Source: an uncultured Christensenella sp. (GTDB lineage: Bacteria; Bacillota; Clostridia; Christensenellales; Pumilibacteraceae). From it: a DNA stretch of 64,000 nt. The notes under the pieces were generated by a model. That model saw only the letters and a program-made list of their open reading frames with translations. It was not told the DNA's origin and searched no databases. Shown in pieces: positions 40,858 through 49,456 of this stretch (position 1 is the first letter of the stretch; each line of letters begins with the position of its first letter). Location of the stretch: NCBI GenBank assembly GCA_910585955.1, contig CAJUGC010000005.1, positions 88,211 to 152,210 on the forward strand, written 5' to 3'. Made by a program: the position numbers and the translations under genes.

Positions 40858-41307
40858 ATGGAAAATTTGCAAACCGAAAATATCTTGAATTTGCGAGACG
40901 ACATTGTAATATCGGAAGCCGAGCTTAGGCATATCGTTACGTCGGAGATGATACGCGTAGGACTGATGCCGTCCCTTACGGGATTCAGGTATTTTAAAGA
41001 AATGGTGTTGATATCTTTACAGCAAAAGTACGGAGACTTAAAGACTATGGCGCTGTATGCGGCTGTTGCCGAATCTTTCGGAGTACGATCCGACGCGCTC
41101 GAAAGAAGCGTTCGCACGCTCGTGACAAGCTCGTTTTACACAAGCAACGGCTTTGCGATTCTTTCCAAATTTTTCGGGTTTTCGTCGATAGAACTGCCCA
41201 GCGTCGGACAGACGTTGACGCTTTTAAACGAGTACATATTATTCAATTTATTCGAGCAAAGTATAGACAACTCGGATAAGCGCATTTTTACTCGCGCGAA
41301 CAGGTGA
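40858..41307 (+). CDS. Receiver-less Spo0A DNA-binding-domain protein 1
   Basis: A 149-residue protein made almost only of a Spo0A C-terminal (effector) domain, residues about 20-135. Alignment by eye to Bacillus Spo0A: MIRVGLMPSLTGFRYFKEMV corresponds to the EIGVPAHIKGYLYLREAI helix, LYAAVAESFGVRSDALERSVRTLV to [24 protein letters not shown] (recognition helix), and FFGFSS to SLFGYT. No receiver domain or phosphorylation site precedes it. It starts at the ATG after GGAGG. It may bind 0A-box-like DNA without phosphorelay control. A close relative follows. No full-length spo0A is seen in this window. Confidence 0.8.
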   Translation: MENLQTENILNLRDDIVISEAELRHIVTSEMIRVGLMPSLTGFRYFKEMVLISLQQKYGDLKTMALYAAVAESFGVRSDALERSVRTLVTSSFYTSNGFAILSKFFGFSSIELPSVGQTLTLLNEYILFNLFEQSIDNSDKRIFTRANR

Positions 41308-41345
41308 AGAACATAGGAAAAAAAGAGATTTCGGAGGAGAAACAA

Positions 41346-41768
41346 ATGAATCAAACAAACGTAAATACCGTAATTATCGATTCTATTGAAGTGACCGAGC
41401 CGTATTTGAGAATGTATATTACCAAGAAACTGCTCGAAGGCGGGCTTGACGCATCTCGCGCTGGCTTTCGTTATATCAAAGAAATTCTTTTTATGATGTT
41501 GAAAAACGTAGACGACGACAGACCGATGTGTTCGTATTTTGCCGAGTTCGGCGACGGAAAATCATCTGCGGCAAAAATAGACAAGGCAATCGGAGCGACA
41601 ATAGACGTGTCGCTCAAAAACGGCGGACTCAAAGATCTCGACGAATTTATGTGCGGTGCGATTAAACGTCGTCATACGACGGCGGGTGTGATGTGCGCTT
41701 TCAAAGAATATTTGCGGTATTGTCTTTACAATGATTGTTATTCCGCAAAATCGGGTGAAGGAATTTAG
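41346..41768 (+). CDS. Receiver-less Spo0A DNA-binding-domain protein 2
   Basis: A 140-residue relative of the preceding protein: LRMYITKKLLEGGLDASRAG, FRYIKEILFMML and later FKEYLRYCL align with the first gene. The segment matching the recognition helix (SSAAKIDKAIGATI) has lost the conserved Arg pair seen in Spo0A and in gene 1, so DNA contact may be altered or lost. Starts at ATG 41346 with GGAGGAG upstream, 38 bases after gene 1, so both are cotranscribed. It could be a partner that forms heterodimers with gene 1. Homology is read by eye and more distant than for gene 1. Confidence 0.6.
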   Translation: MNQTNVNTVIIDSIEVTEPYLRMYITKKLLEGGLDASRAGFRYIKEILFMMLKNVDDDRPMCSYFAEFGDGKSSAAKIDKAIGATIDVSLKNGGLKDLDEFMCGAIKRRHTTAGVMCAFKEYLRYCLYNDCYSAKSGEGI

Positions 41769-41779
41769 TTATTATTCTG

Positions 41780-41810
41780 TATATTTAGCGATTTTTATCG
41801 GCTAAATATA
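41780..41810. other. Perfect 10-bp inverted repeat directly before spoIVB
   Basis: TATATTTAGC and GCTAAATATA flank 11 bases and end 3 bases before the spoIVB ATG. No ribosome-binding sequence is visible, so the structure may block or replace it, or be an operator. It lacks a T tract, so it is not a simple terminator. Confidence 0.65.
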
Positions 41811-41813
41811 AGT

Positions 41814-42995
41814 ATGGAAAAAAGAAAAACAGGTTGGTTTTTAGCGGTTGCGGCTTTCGCGCTATGTGTTTACTTTGCGCTTTATTGTGCGGTCGGCGTG
41901 CGATTTGCCGTTTCTATTCCCGACGGGATAGTGGTTTCGCCGCGTGCGGTCGCAAGTGCAAACTATGGAGCCGTAAGCTGTAAACTAGATATGAGCGAAC
42001 AAGGCGCCGAGGAAGGCAAAGGCAAACTTTCGTTCAGGCTTTTCGGGTTGATACCTATAAAGACCATAGATATTCTATGCTCTAAAGACAGGCAGGTGCG
42101 TATCGGCGGCTTTCCCGTAGGTCTTACTCTAGATGTTGACGGGGTACTTGTCGAAGAAGTGGGCAATGTTGCGACCTCCGTCGGTAACGTCGCAATAGAC
42201 GGCAACATCGAAAAGGGCGATATAATCCTGAGTCTGAACGATAGAAAAATCGCAAGCGTAGACGACTTCACTGCATTTATGGATGGCTACGACGGATCGG
42301 ATAAGCTATATGTGACTTTAAACCGAAACGGACGCATATTGAAAGTATGCGTATCGCCGCTGATAGAGGAATTAAGCGGTAAGTATAAGCTCGGGCTTTG
42401 GGTAAAGGATAATGTGTCGGGCGTAGGTACGGCAAGCTTTGTGAGGGCGGACAATACTTTTGCTTGTCTCGGTCACGGCATAACGGGCAGTAACGATTGC
42501 GTTTTGCCTATATGCGGCGGACGGGTGTATAACTGCGACATTATAGGAGTTAACCGCGGAGTCAAGGGAACTCCCGGTGAACTTAAAGGCGTGCTTAAGG
42601 ATACGGACAAACCGATAGGCGAGATATATAAGAACACCGACTACGGCGTATACGGAAAATACTTTTCAAACGCAAATATACCTGAAAATTATTATCAGAT
42701 AGGCAGTCGTATAAATGTGCGTAACGGCAAAGCAAAGATTTATACCAGTGTAAACGGAACAGCCGATTTCTACGATATAGAGATAATTCGCGCAATACCG
42801 CAGTCCGAGCGCTCGGACAGAAGCATGGTGGTCCGCGTGACCGATAAAAGGCTATTGGAGCTGACGGGAGGCATTGTTCGCGGCATGAGCGGCAGTCCCA
42901 TAATACAAAACGATATGATTGTGGGTGCGATAACTCACGTTTTCGTCAACGATCCCACAAAGGGATATGGGTTATATCTCGATTGGATGTATTAG
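41814..42995 (+). CDS. spoIVB: SpoIVB peptidase, sigma-K checkpoint protease
   Basis: SpoIVB is secreted from the forespore and cleaves SpoIVFA, starting sigma-K activation in the mother cell. The 393 residues show a membrane anchor at 7-29, a PDZ-like domain (about 118-185, EKGDIILSLNDRKI), and a serine peptidase domain with FACLGHGI (His) and the nucleophile Ser in GMSGSPIIQ. Residues 200-215 (VKDNVSGVGTASFVRADN) match the family. In most Clostridia spo0A follows spoIVB; here the Spo0A-domain genes precede it and a spoIIM-like gene follows. The start has no ribosome site but no better one exists. Confidence 0.92.
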   Translation: MEKRKTGWFLAVAAFALCVYFALYCAVGVRFAVSIPDGIVVSPRAVASANYGAVSCKLDMSEQGAEEGKGKLSFRLFGLIPIKTIDILCSKDRQVRIGGFPVGLTLDVDGVLVEEVGNVATSVGNVAIDGNIEKGDIILSLNDRKIASVDDFTAFMDGYDGSDKLYVTLNRNGRILKVCVSPLIEELSGKYKLGLWVKDNVSGVGTASFVRADNTFACLGHGITGSNDCVLPICGGRVYNCDIIGVNRGVKGTPGELKGVLKDTDKPIGEIYKNTDYGVYGKYFSNANIPENYYQIGSRINVRNGKAKIYTSVNGTADFYDIEIIRAIPQSERSDRSMVVRVTDKRLLELTGGIVRGMSGSPIIQNDMIVGAITHVFVNDPTKGYGLYLDWMY

Positions 42996-43055
42996 CTTAG
43001 TAAATCTGCGACCGAAATTCGGCTTTGAGCAAATAAAAGCCTTTCGTCAAATATC

Positions 43056-43085
43056 GCATAATTTCGACAGGTCGGCTCATATCTT
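43056..43085 (+). promoter_or_regulatory. Possible sigma-E-type promoter before the spoIIM-like gene
   Basis: GCATAAT, a 15-base spacer and CATATCTT, compared with the Bacillus sigma-E pattern KMATATT-N14-15-CATACAMT (6 of 7 and 5 of 8). Bacillus spoIIM is sigma-E dependent. A TTCGACA sequence (0A-box core) lies in the spacer at 43063. Confidence 0.35.
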
Positions 43086-43090
43086 GTTAT

Positions 43091-43705
43091 ATGAGAGTTT
43101 CGTACGGACTCATGAATTGTTACTATGCAATTACGGAGTTTCTGAAAAATCATAAATTGAGACTTTTGCTGCTGCTTGCGGTATTCATCGTCGCTTGTGC
43201 GTTCGGTATACGAGGCGGATGCATTTCGGATGCGGAGACCGTGCTTAGATCGCGCGGAGCTTTTGCAATGTTTGTAAGCGCCGACAAGCGTAGCGTAGTC
43301 GGACACATTTTTTCCAATCTTTTTTTTCTTATCGTATGCCTTGCAGTGCTCGCGGCGACTGCTTTAAACTTTTGGGTAAGCCTTTTGGGAGTGCTGGTAT
43401 TTTTTTATGAGATGTATACTATGGGTTATACGATAGCCGTTTATTTCGTATACTTTAAACTTGCGGCGCTGCCGTTCATCATAGTTTGCTATATTCCGTA
43501 TTGCTTCATTATCGGCGGCGCTCTATCCGCAATGATAGTCATATCGATCGATTGCGGGCTTGAATTGCGGCATTGCGGCTATTTCGATTTCGGAGCGTTT
43601 AAAAGTCGCCTGCCTCAAATGGCAATTTGCGGCGGAGCAATTATCGTGGGAGTAATTTTCGAGGGGCTTCTCGGCGGACTGTTTACGGCGGGACTTATAA
43701 TTTGA
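43091..43705 (+). CDS. SpoIIM-like stage II sporulation membrane protein
   Basis: A 204-residue protein with about five membrane helices (near 21-40, 70-92, 95-115, 118-150 and 175-200). Size, topology and the position between spoIVB and a dacF-type gene point to SpoIIM, part of the DMP machinery that drives engulfment of the forespore, but sequence motifs are weak. Two starts are possible: ATG 43091, which sits inside a CTCATAT/ATATGAG hairpin, or ATG 43112; neither has a good ribosome site. The family call rests partly on context. Confidence 0.6.
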   Translation: MRVSYGLMNCYYAITEFLKNHKLRLLLLLAVFIVACAFGIRGGCISDAETVLRSRGAFAMFVSADKRSVVGHIFSNLFFLIVCLAVLAATALNFWVSLLGVLVFFYEMYTMGYTIAVYFVYFKLAALPFIIVCYIPYCFIIGGALSAMIVISIDCGLELRHCGYFDFGAFKSRLPQMAICGGAIIVGVIFEGLLGGLFTAGLII

Positions 43706-43765
43706 TACATAATAAATCGCTCGTAAGTGCATATTAAAATTATCAATAATGTACGGAGACGGTTT

Positions 43766-44935
43766 ATGTATACTAAAAAACTTTTAATGAAAATGTGTGC
43801 GGCGATGCTTGTAGTCGTTGCCGCTATGGCTCCTTTGGGTATTTCGCGAGTAGCTGCGTTGACCGGGGAAAATGCGCTTTCCACGCAAGCGCGCGCGGCG
43901 ATTCTTCTCGATTACAATACGGGAACGGTCATTTACGAGAGCAATGAGCTGAACCGACAGCCTATAGCGAGCATGGTCAAGATTATGACGTTGTTACTGG
44001 CTTTCGAGGAGGCGGACGCAGGCAGACTCGATTACGATGCCGAAATCTCTATAAGCGAAAATGCGAGCGGCATGGGCGGTTCTCAGGCGTTTCTCGATGC
44101 GGGAAGCAATTATAAGGTGAACGAACTTTTGCAAAGCATTGTCGTAGCTTCGGCAAACGATTCCTGCGTAGCCATTGCCGAACATCTTGCGGGGAGCGTC
44201 GAAAGCTTTGTCGATAGAATGAATGCCCGCGCTTCGGAGCTCGGAATGGAAAACACGAAGTTCGTCAACTGCACGGGCTTGCCTGCGGAAGGTCAGTATT
44301 GCTGCGCTCGCGACGTTGCCACGATGGCAAGAGAGCTTTTTTCTCACGAAAAGTTCTTTGAATATTCGGGAGTGTGGATGTATGATTTCGCTCATCCGAG
44401 CGGCAGAACGACGCGACTCACGAATACGAATAAGCTTATAAGGGCTTACGATGGTTGTGACGGCGGCAAAACGGGTTTCACGAATGAAGCGATGTCATGT
44501 CTGGCGGCTACTGCCAAGCGCGGCAACACGCGTCTTATAAGCGTTGTTGTGGGCGCGGCGGACAGCAAAAAGCGCAATGCCGAAATTTGCAAGCTCTTCA
44601 ATTACGGGTTCGCAAATTACGAAACCAAAGAGTTGGTCAAAGCGGGCGAAAAGATTGAAACTCCTGTTTCGGTAGGCGGAGGCAAAGCCGATTCAGTGGA
44701 CGGAATATATGCTGGATCATACTTTGTATTCGATAAGAAAAACGCCGCGAGCGAGTATAAAATAAGCGTTATGACAGATGAAGTTAAGGCGCCTGTTGCC
44801 GAAGGCGACGTCATAGGCAAGGCAATTGTAACGAGAGGCGACGAACAGGTCGGAGAGATAGATATAATTTCTTCGGCAAGCATCGAGAAGAAAGGTTATA
44901 TCGACATAGTAGACGACTTTATTTCCAAATGGTAA
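43766..44935 (+). CDS. D-alanyl-D-alanine carboxypeptidase (DacF type)
   Basis: A low-molecular-weight penicillin-binding protein that trims the terminal D-Ala of peptidoglycan stem peptides. After a signal peptide (residues 1-31) the active-site triad is SMVK (Ser69, Lys72), SAND and KTGFT, with a C-terminal beta domain and a final amphipathic region (IDIVDDFISKW). I start at ATG 43766 with CGGAGACGG upstream. In Bacillus dacF is in the spoIIA region and spoIIM is nearby, which supports a sporulation role. Very similar in size to the second carboxypeptidase at 48283. Confidence 0.9.
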   Translation: MYTKKLLMKMCAAMLVVVAAMAPLGISRVAALTGENALSTQARAAILLDYNTGTVIYESNELNRQPIASMVKIMTLLLAFEEADAGRLDYDAEISISENASGMGGSQAFLDAGSNYKVNELLQSIVVASANDSCVAIAEHLAGSVESFVDRMNARASELGMENTKFVNCTGLPAEGQYCCARDVATMARELFSHEKFFEYSGVWMYDFAHPSGRTTRLTNTNKLIRAYDGCDGGKTGFTNEAMSCLAATAKRGNTRLISVVVGAADSKKRNAEICKLFNYGFANYETKELVKAGEKIETPVSVGGGKADSVDGIYAGSYFVFDKKNAASEYKISVMTDEVKAPVAEGDVIGKAIVTRGDEQVGEIDIISSASIEKKGYIDIVDDFISKW

Positions 44936-44953
44936 TCAAAGCCGAGACAACGG

Positions 44954-44988
44954 ACGTCGGTCGCGTAATGCGATCGGCGTTTTTTTTG
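44954..44988 (+). terminator. Intrinsic terminator after dacF
   Basis: ACGTCGGTCGC and GCGATCGGCGT pair over 11 bp with two wobbles, loop GTAAT, followed by T8. Confidence 0.92.
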
Positions 44989-45025
44989 GCGCGTTTTTCA
45001 CTTAAAAACCGACATATATAATCGG

Positions 45026-45055
45026 TTGACTTTAAATGCGTAAATATGATATTAT
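45026..45055 (+). promoter_or_regulatory. Promoter of the M50 protease-scpAB operon
   Basis: TTGACT, an 18-base spacer and TATTAT. A small CGGTAC-GTTATT-GTGCCG hairpin lies in the leader at 45061. Confidence 0.65.
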
Positions 45056-45106
45056 TAAAGCGGTACGTTATTGTGCCGTTTTAATTTTCTTTAGGGAGTT
45101 GGGCTT

Positions 45107-45796
45107 TTGATTTTCGCTCAGGAGTGGATCGATATAATTTTCATCGCGTTGGCTGTTGTGATTTCCATGGTTCTTCATGAGATAGCGCACGGCTATGTGG
45201 CGTTGTGGAACGGCGATCCGACGGCTAAAGTGAACGGCAGGTTGTCTTTAAACCCGCTTGCGCATTTCGACGCCATTGGGTTTATAATGCTGATGACCGT
45301 AGGCTTCGGCTATGCGAAGCCGGTGCCCGTGAATCCGGGTAATTTTAAAAACCGAAAGCGCGGAATTTTCACCGTTGCGATAGCCGGCGTCACCGTAAAC
45401 CTGATTTTGGCGTTTCTTTCATGCGGCTTTCTCATGCTAATGTACTTTTTGGCGAGAATTACGGGCGAGGGCGCGGCTCGCGTGTTCAACGGCTTTGCCG
45501 GGTTCTTTTCGATAATGACACGCCTCAATTTGAATCTTGTATTCTTTAACCTGTTGCCCATTCATCCGCTCGACGGTTTCAGGGTCGTCGAAGCGTTTAC
45601 GCGATTCAATAATCCATATACGAAGTTTATACGCGATTACGGTCATTATATACTCCTTGCACTTATCGTTCTCGGCATAGTGGTCGACATATTCGACTTG
45701 CCGTATTATATCGATATTCTCGGTCTTTATATAAGGAAGATGGCAGATTGGGTGAGTACGGGCTTTATTTGGTTTTGGGGACTTATTTTCGGGTAG
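45107..45796 (+). CDS. Site-2 protease family (M50) membrane metalloprotease
   Basis: A 229-residue zinc protease with about five membrane segments. The active-site HEIAH is at residues 24-28 and the third ligand lies in NLLPIHPLDGFR. Of the short YwhC-like class, whose substrates are unknown. The start is TTG with AGGGAG 8 bases upstream. scpA begins 7 bases after its stop, the conserved neighbour. Confidence 0.88.
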   Translation: MIFAQEWIDIIFIALAVVISMVLHEIAHGYVALWNGDPTAKVNGRLSLNPLAHFDAIGFIMLMTVGFGYAKPVPVNPGNFKNRKRGIFTVAIAGVTVNLILAFLSCGFLMLMYFLARITGEGAARVFNGFAGFFSIMTRLNLNLVFFNLLPIHPLDGFRVVEAFTRFNNPYTKFIRDYGHYILLALIVLGIVVDIFDLPYYIDILGLYIRKMADWVSTGFIWFWGLIFG

Positions 45797-45802
45797 GTAC
45801 AC

Positions 45803-46591
45803 ATGGCGGACATTACAAACAAAGATATAGTGATTAACGAAGCGGAAACTGATTCCGAATATTACAGAGTAAAGTTCAATCGTTTCAGCGGACACCAGTT
45901 CGACGGACCGATCGACGTGCTTGTTTCGCTCGTAAAAAAGTCGAAGATAGACATACAGGACTTTTATGTTTCCGATATAACCGAGCAATATCTCTCTTAC
46001 CTCGACACTCTCGACGTTTTCGATTTGGAGGGGGCGGCGGAGTTCATAGAGATTGCGGCATTGCTTGTCGAAATGAAATCCAAGTCGCTGTTGCCGCGTG
46101 TTCAGGAAGAGCCGGAAGATAGCGACGCGGAACAGCTTAAACAGGAAATCATGCGCCGTATGTATAATGAGGAATACGAGATATACAAGGGCGCGAGCGA
46201 AAAAATGCGCGACCTCGAGACTGTAGGCGCACATTACAGAGATCCCGATCCTGCTATGGCTACGCCTAAACTCGTCCTTAAGGATATGACTAAAGACGGA
46301 CTGTTGAAAGCGCTTCAAAAGCTTTTGTTGAAGCTTGATCAACGCGCTAAAACGGTGGTCGAACGTCAAATAAAAAAGGACAGATTTACGGTCGACGAGA
46401 TGTCTCAGAGGATTAAGTCGGTGATTGCCGAGCGAGAACATTTGAGTTTTTTCGACCTCTTTGAAGACGACTTTACCAAAACCGAAATCATTACGACGTT
46501 TCAGTCATTGCTCGAACTCATGAAAGGACAGTTTATACACGTCGTACAGGAAAGCACTTTCGGAGAAATTACTATACATAAGGCGGCATGA
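45803..46591 (+). CDS. scpA: Segregation and condensation protein A
   Basis: ScpA is the kleisin of the Smc-ScpAB condensin. The 262 residues have the family opening FDGPIDVLVSLVKKSKIDIQDFYVSDITEQYL and AAEFIEIAALLVEMKSKSLLPR, and a C-terminal winged helix. Followed by scpB 5 bases downstream. Confidence 0.95.
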   Translation: MADITNKDIVINEAETDSEYYRVKFNRFSGHQFDGPIDVLVSLVKKSKIDIQDFYVSDITEQYLSYLDTLDVFDLEGAAEFIEIAALLVEMKSKSLLPRVQEEPEDSDAEQLKQEIMRRMYNEEYEIYKGASEKMRDLETVGAHYRDPDPAMATPKLVLKDMTKDGLLKALQKLLLKLDQRAKTVVERQIKKDRFTVDEMSQRIKSVIAEREHLSFFDLFEDDFTKTEIITTFQSLLELMKGQFIHVVQESTFGEITIHKAA

Positions 46592-46595
46592 CACA

Positions 46596-47234
46596 ATGAA
46601 CTTAGATGATTTGGATTATGTGCTCGAGGCGCTTATGCTCGTGTCGGGCGAAGGTCTCAGAATAAGCGATATAACGGAAACGCTCGAACTTCAGCGTAGC
46701 GAGATCGAAGCATCTTTAAAGCGGCTCAAGCGTCGTTACGGAGGAAAAAGCGGAATTATTATACAAACATACGGAGATAAGATACAGTTTGCGTCCAACC
46801 CCAAATATGCGGAAGCGGTCGAAAGCGTTTTAAAGCCCGTTCGTGAAAAGGAGCTGTCGAACGCGGCTCTCGAAACGGTTGCGATTATAGCCTATCGCCA
46901 GCCCGTCACGAGACTCGAAGTGGAACAAGTGCGCGGAGTAAATTGCGATTATGCGATTCAGGTGTTGTTGAAACACGACCTTATAGAAGTCAAGGGGAGA
47001 AAAGACGCCGTCGGCAAACCGCTTTTATTCGGAACTACCGAGAAGTTCCTAAAGCGCTTCCGCATAGAGGATATAAACCAACTTCCCGATTACGACAGAC
47101 TGCTCGAAAGCATAACCGTTATAGAAGAAAACAGCAAAATCGAAGCGGCAAGCTTGTACAACGAGTTCGAACTGCCCGAGCAGGAAGCGACTCCCGAATT
47201 TCTCGAGGGCGAAAAAGTGGATAAGGTGGAATAG
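46596..47234 (+). CDS. scpB: Segregation and condensation protein B
   Basis: ScpB binds ScpA as a dimer and completes the Smc complex. The 212 residues are two winged helices with LEALMLVSGEGLRISDI, ETVAIIAYRQPVTRLEVEQVRGV and LKHDLIEVKGRKDAVGKPLLFGTT, all diagnostic. Confidence 0.95.
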   Translation: MNLDDLDYVLEALMLVSGEGLRISDITETLELQRSEIEASLKRLKRRYGGKSGIIIQTYGDKIQFASNPKYAEAVESVLKPVREKELSNAALETVAIIAYRQPVTRLEVEQVRGVNCDYAIQVLLKHDLIEVKGRKDAVGKPLLFGTTEKFLKRFRIEDINQLPDYDRLLESITVIEENSKIEAASLYNEFELPEQEATPEFLEGEKVDKVE

Positions 47235-47276
47235 TCAAAACGCATAAATAGAAAAGAGCGGTGGCATATTACGAAT

Positions 47277-47903
47277 ATGCTCATCGCTCTTTCCGTTATC
47301 GTCATAATATTGAGCTTTTCGCTTGTGCCTTTTATCGTCGCGGTTTCGATCGACGGAGATGTCTTTGCGGGAGCAGGGAACATCAAGCTCACTCTTTTCG
47401 GTTTGCCGGTATTCAAAGCTAAATTCAGCGTCGAAAGCAATAGCGCTCTCGAAAAAAATCTTATAATCGAAAGCGGAAAGAAAAGGGAGGAAATTCACCT
47501 TAACGCCGACAAAAACGACGATAAATCCATAATCGCGTTTTTTCATGCAATGCCGATTATGTCTTATATCATTGTGGAGAAGTTGGAACTCGGTATGGAT
47601 ATAGGGCTTAAAAACAATGCGTTCGTCACGACTATGGCGGTTGGTTTTGCGCGTACGCTTATGTGTGCGTTCACTTCTTTTTTGCGCAGTCGTCAACATA
47701 TCGAAATATCTCAGAAGATCACGCCGCAGTACAATTCTGATAGAATGGACTTTGAGGCGTTTGGGATAATTAAACTGTCTATAGCAAATATTATAAACAG
47801 CTTCGTTGCGGGATTAAAGTCAAAATTCGGAATAGCGGCAAAACGCGGCGGCAAACGCTCGGCGAAGTATAAATCGATTAGTGTTAAAAAGGAGCAAGTA
47901 TGA
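47277..47903 (+). CDS. DUF2953-type (YtfI-like) membrane protein
   Basis: A 208-residue protein with one N-terminal membrane helix (1-22) and a soluble part that resembles the DUF2953/YtfI family. Known neighbour pattern is scpB-ytfI-ytfJ, which this matches. Function is unknown; a role in sporulation is suggested only by the neighbours. It overlaps gerW by 4 bases. Confidence 0.6.
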   Translation: MLIALSVIVIILSFSLVPFIVAVSIDGDVFAGAGNIKLTLFGLPVFKAKFSVESNSALEKNLIIESGKKREEIHLNADKNDDKSIIAFFHAMPIMSYIIVEKLELGMDIGLKNNAFVTTMAVGFARTLMCAFTSFLRSRQHIEISQKITPQYNSDRMDFEAFGIIKLSIANIINSFVAGLKSKFGIAAKRGGKRSAKYKSISVKKEQV

Positions 47904-48286
47904 TTATACAGCAACAAGAACATCCGGTAGAAAGAATAATGGACAATGCTTTCACGAAAATTCGCACTTTGGTGGAGGCGGACACCGTTATAGGGACGCC
48001 CGTAGTTACGGCTGACGGAGTGAGCATTATTCCCATAAGCAAAATTACGGCGGGCTTTTTGACGGGCGGCGGAGAGTACAGCGATATGTCTCGCCAGACT
48101 TACACGGAATATCCGTTTGCCGGAGGAAGCGGTGCGGGCGTATCTGTTTCGCCCGTCGGATTCCTTGTAAGCGACGGAAAGAGCGTAAAGCTTGTGAACA
48201 TCGACGATAAGAATCCTCTCGAGAAAATTCTCGATACCGTTCCGGAAATTCTCGACGAAATCATGAGCGGGGTCAAAAAGCAGTGA
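47900..48286 (+). CDS. gerW: Sporulation protein GerW (YtfJ)
   Basis: A 128-residue spore protein needed for normal germination in Bacillus. It shows the conserved core IIPISKITAGFLTGGGEY, the Gly-rich GGSGAGVSVSPVGFLV and a C-terminal helix. AAGGAG precedes the ATG. It sits between the YtfI-like gene and a carboxypeptidase, the usual order. Confidence 0.92.
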   Translation: MIIQQQEHPVERIMDNAFTKIRTLVEADTVIGTPVVTADGVSIIPISKITAGFLTGGGEYSDMSRQTYTEYPFAGGSGAGVSVSPVGFLVSDGKSVKLVNIDDKNPLEKILDTVPEILDEIMSGVKKQ

Positions 48287-49437
48287 GAGGACGGCTTTTA
48301 CGCGTATTGTCTGTCGCGGCGCTCATAACCGTATGTATTATGTCGTGCATGGCGATTTCGACAACAAAGATAAACGACGTTTTTGCGGTGTCGATCGGCG
48401 CGCAGACGTCCGCTCAGTCGATGTTGCTGCTCGAAAATTCGACTAATCGCGTACTGTACGAGAAAAACGCGGATAAAAAACGCCCAATGGCAAGTACGAC
48501 CAAAATAGTGACGGCTATCACCGTCATAGAGAACGAGAAAAATCTCGATCGAACGGTAAAAGTGCCGAACTCCGCAGTCGGCGTGGAAGGTTCGTCTGTC
48601 TATCTCGAGAAGGACGAGGAGCTTAAAATAATAGATTTATTGCACGGACTTATGCTTCAATCCGGGAATGATTGCGCGGTAGCTCTTGCGATTTCCGTCG
48701 GAGGAAGTGTGGAAAGATTTGCCGAAATGATGAACTTAACGGCAAAAAAAGCGGGAGCGGAAAATTCCAATTTCGTAAATCCTCACGGCCTTCACGACGA
48801 CAATCATTATACTACTGCGCGGGATCTTGCTCTTATTTCCTCGTATGCGATGAAGAATCCCGTGTTCGAAAGCATAGTTTCGACTAAGCGTTATACAATG
48901 CCGTGGAAAGGGCGGGACTACGACAGGATTGTTATAAACAAGAACAAGATACTTTCGACGTTTGACGGCGGCGACGGGATTAAGACCGGATTTACAAAGC
49001 GCGCGGGACGTTGTCTCGTGTCGAGCGCCAAGAGAGACGGTATGCGGGTGATCTGCGTGGTTCTCGACTGCGGTCCGATGTTCGAGGAGTGCGCCGCTCT
49101 CATGGAGCGGGCGTTCTCGGAGTATAGGCTCGAAAAGATCTTGAACATCGAAAAGGTTTGTGCGATTCCGGTAAAATACGGAAAAGCCGATTTTGCGGAT
49201 TGCGCGCCGGAAAGAGAGCTTTATTATCCGTTGAAAGACGGCGAAAAGGAAATGTTGGATTACAGTATCGAAAAGTCGAGCGGATTCATCGCGCCGGTGG
49301 CGGAAGGCGTCGAGGCGGGAAAAATAAAAATAACCCTTGCCAATCGGTTGCTTTTTGAAGAAAAATTAGTTACTATTAAAGGCGTAAACGAACTCGACTA
49401 TATCGACAGACTCAAAGAAGTTATAGGCGGGTGGTAA
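48283..49437 (+). CDS. D-alanyl-D-alanine carboxypeptidase (DacB type)
   Basis: A 384-residue penicillin-binding protein with a signal peptide (1-35) and the motifs STTK (Ser71-Lys74), SGND and KTGFT. Its location after gerW is that of dacB, which shapes spore cortex cross-linking. The GTG start overlaps the gerW stop. In many Firmicutes spmA-spmB follow; here rluB follows directly. Confidence 0.9.
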   Translation: MRGRLLRVLSVAALITVCIMSCMAISTTKINDVFAVSIGAQTSAQSMLLLENSTNRVLYEKNADKKRPMASTTKIVTAITVIENEKNLDRTVKVPNSAVGVEGSSVYLEKDEELKIIDLLHGLMLQSGNDCAVALAISVGGSVERFAEMMNLTAKKAGAENSNFVNPHGLHDDNHYTTARDLALISSYAMKNPVFESIVSTKRYTMPWKGRDYDRIVINKNKILSTFDGGDGIKTGFTKRAGRCLVSSAKRDGMRVICVVLDCGPMFEECAALMERAFSEYRLEKILNIEKVCAIPVKYGKADFADCAPERELYYPLKDGEKEMLDYSIEKSSGFIAPVAEGVEAGKIKITLANRLLFEEKLVTIKGVNELDYIDRLKEVIGGW

Positions 49438-49456
49438 AAAGGACGGTCGGATAAAA

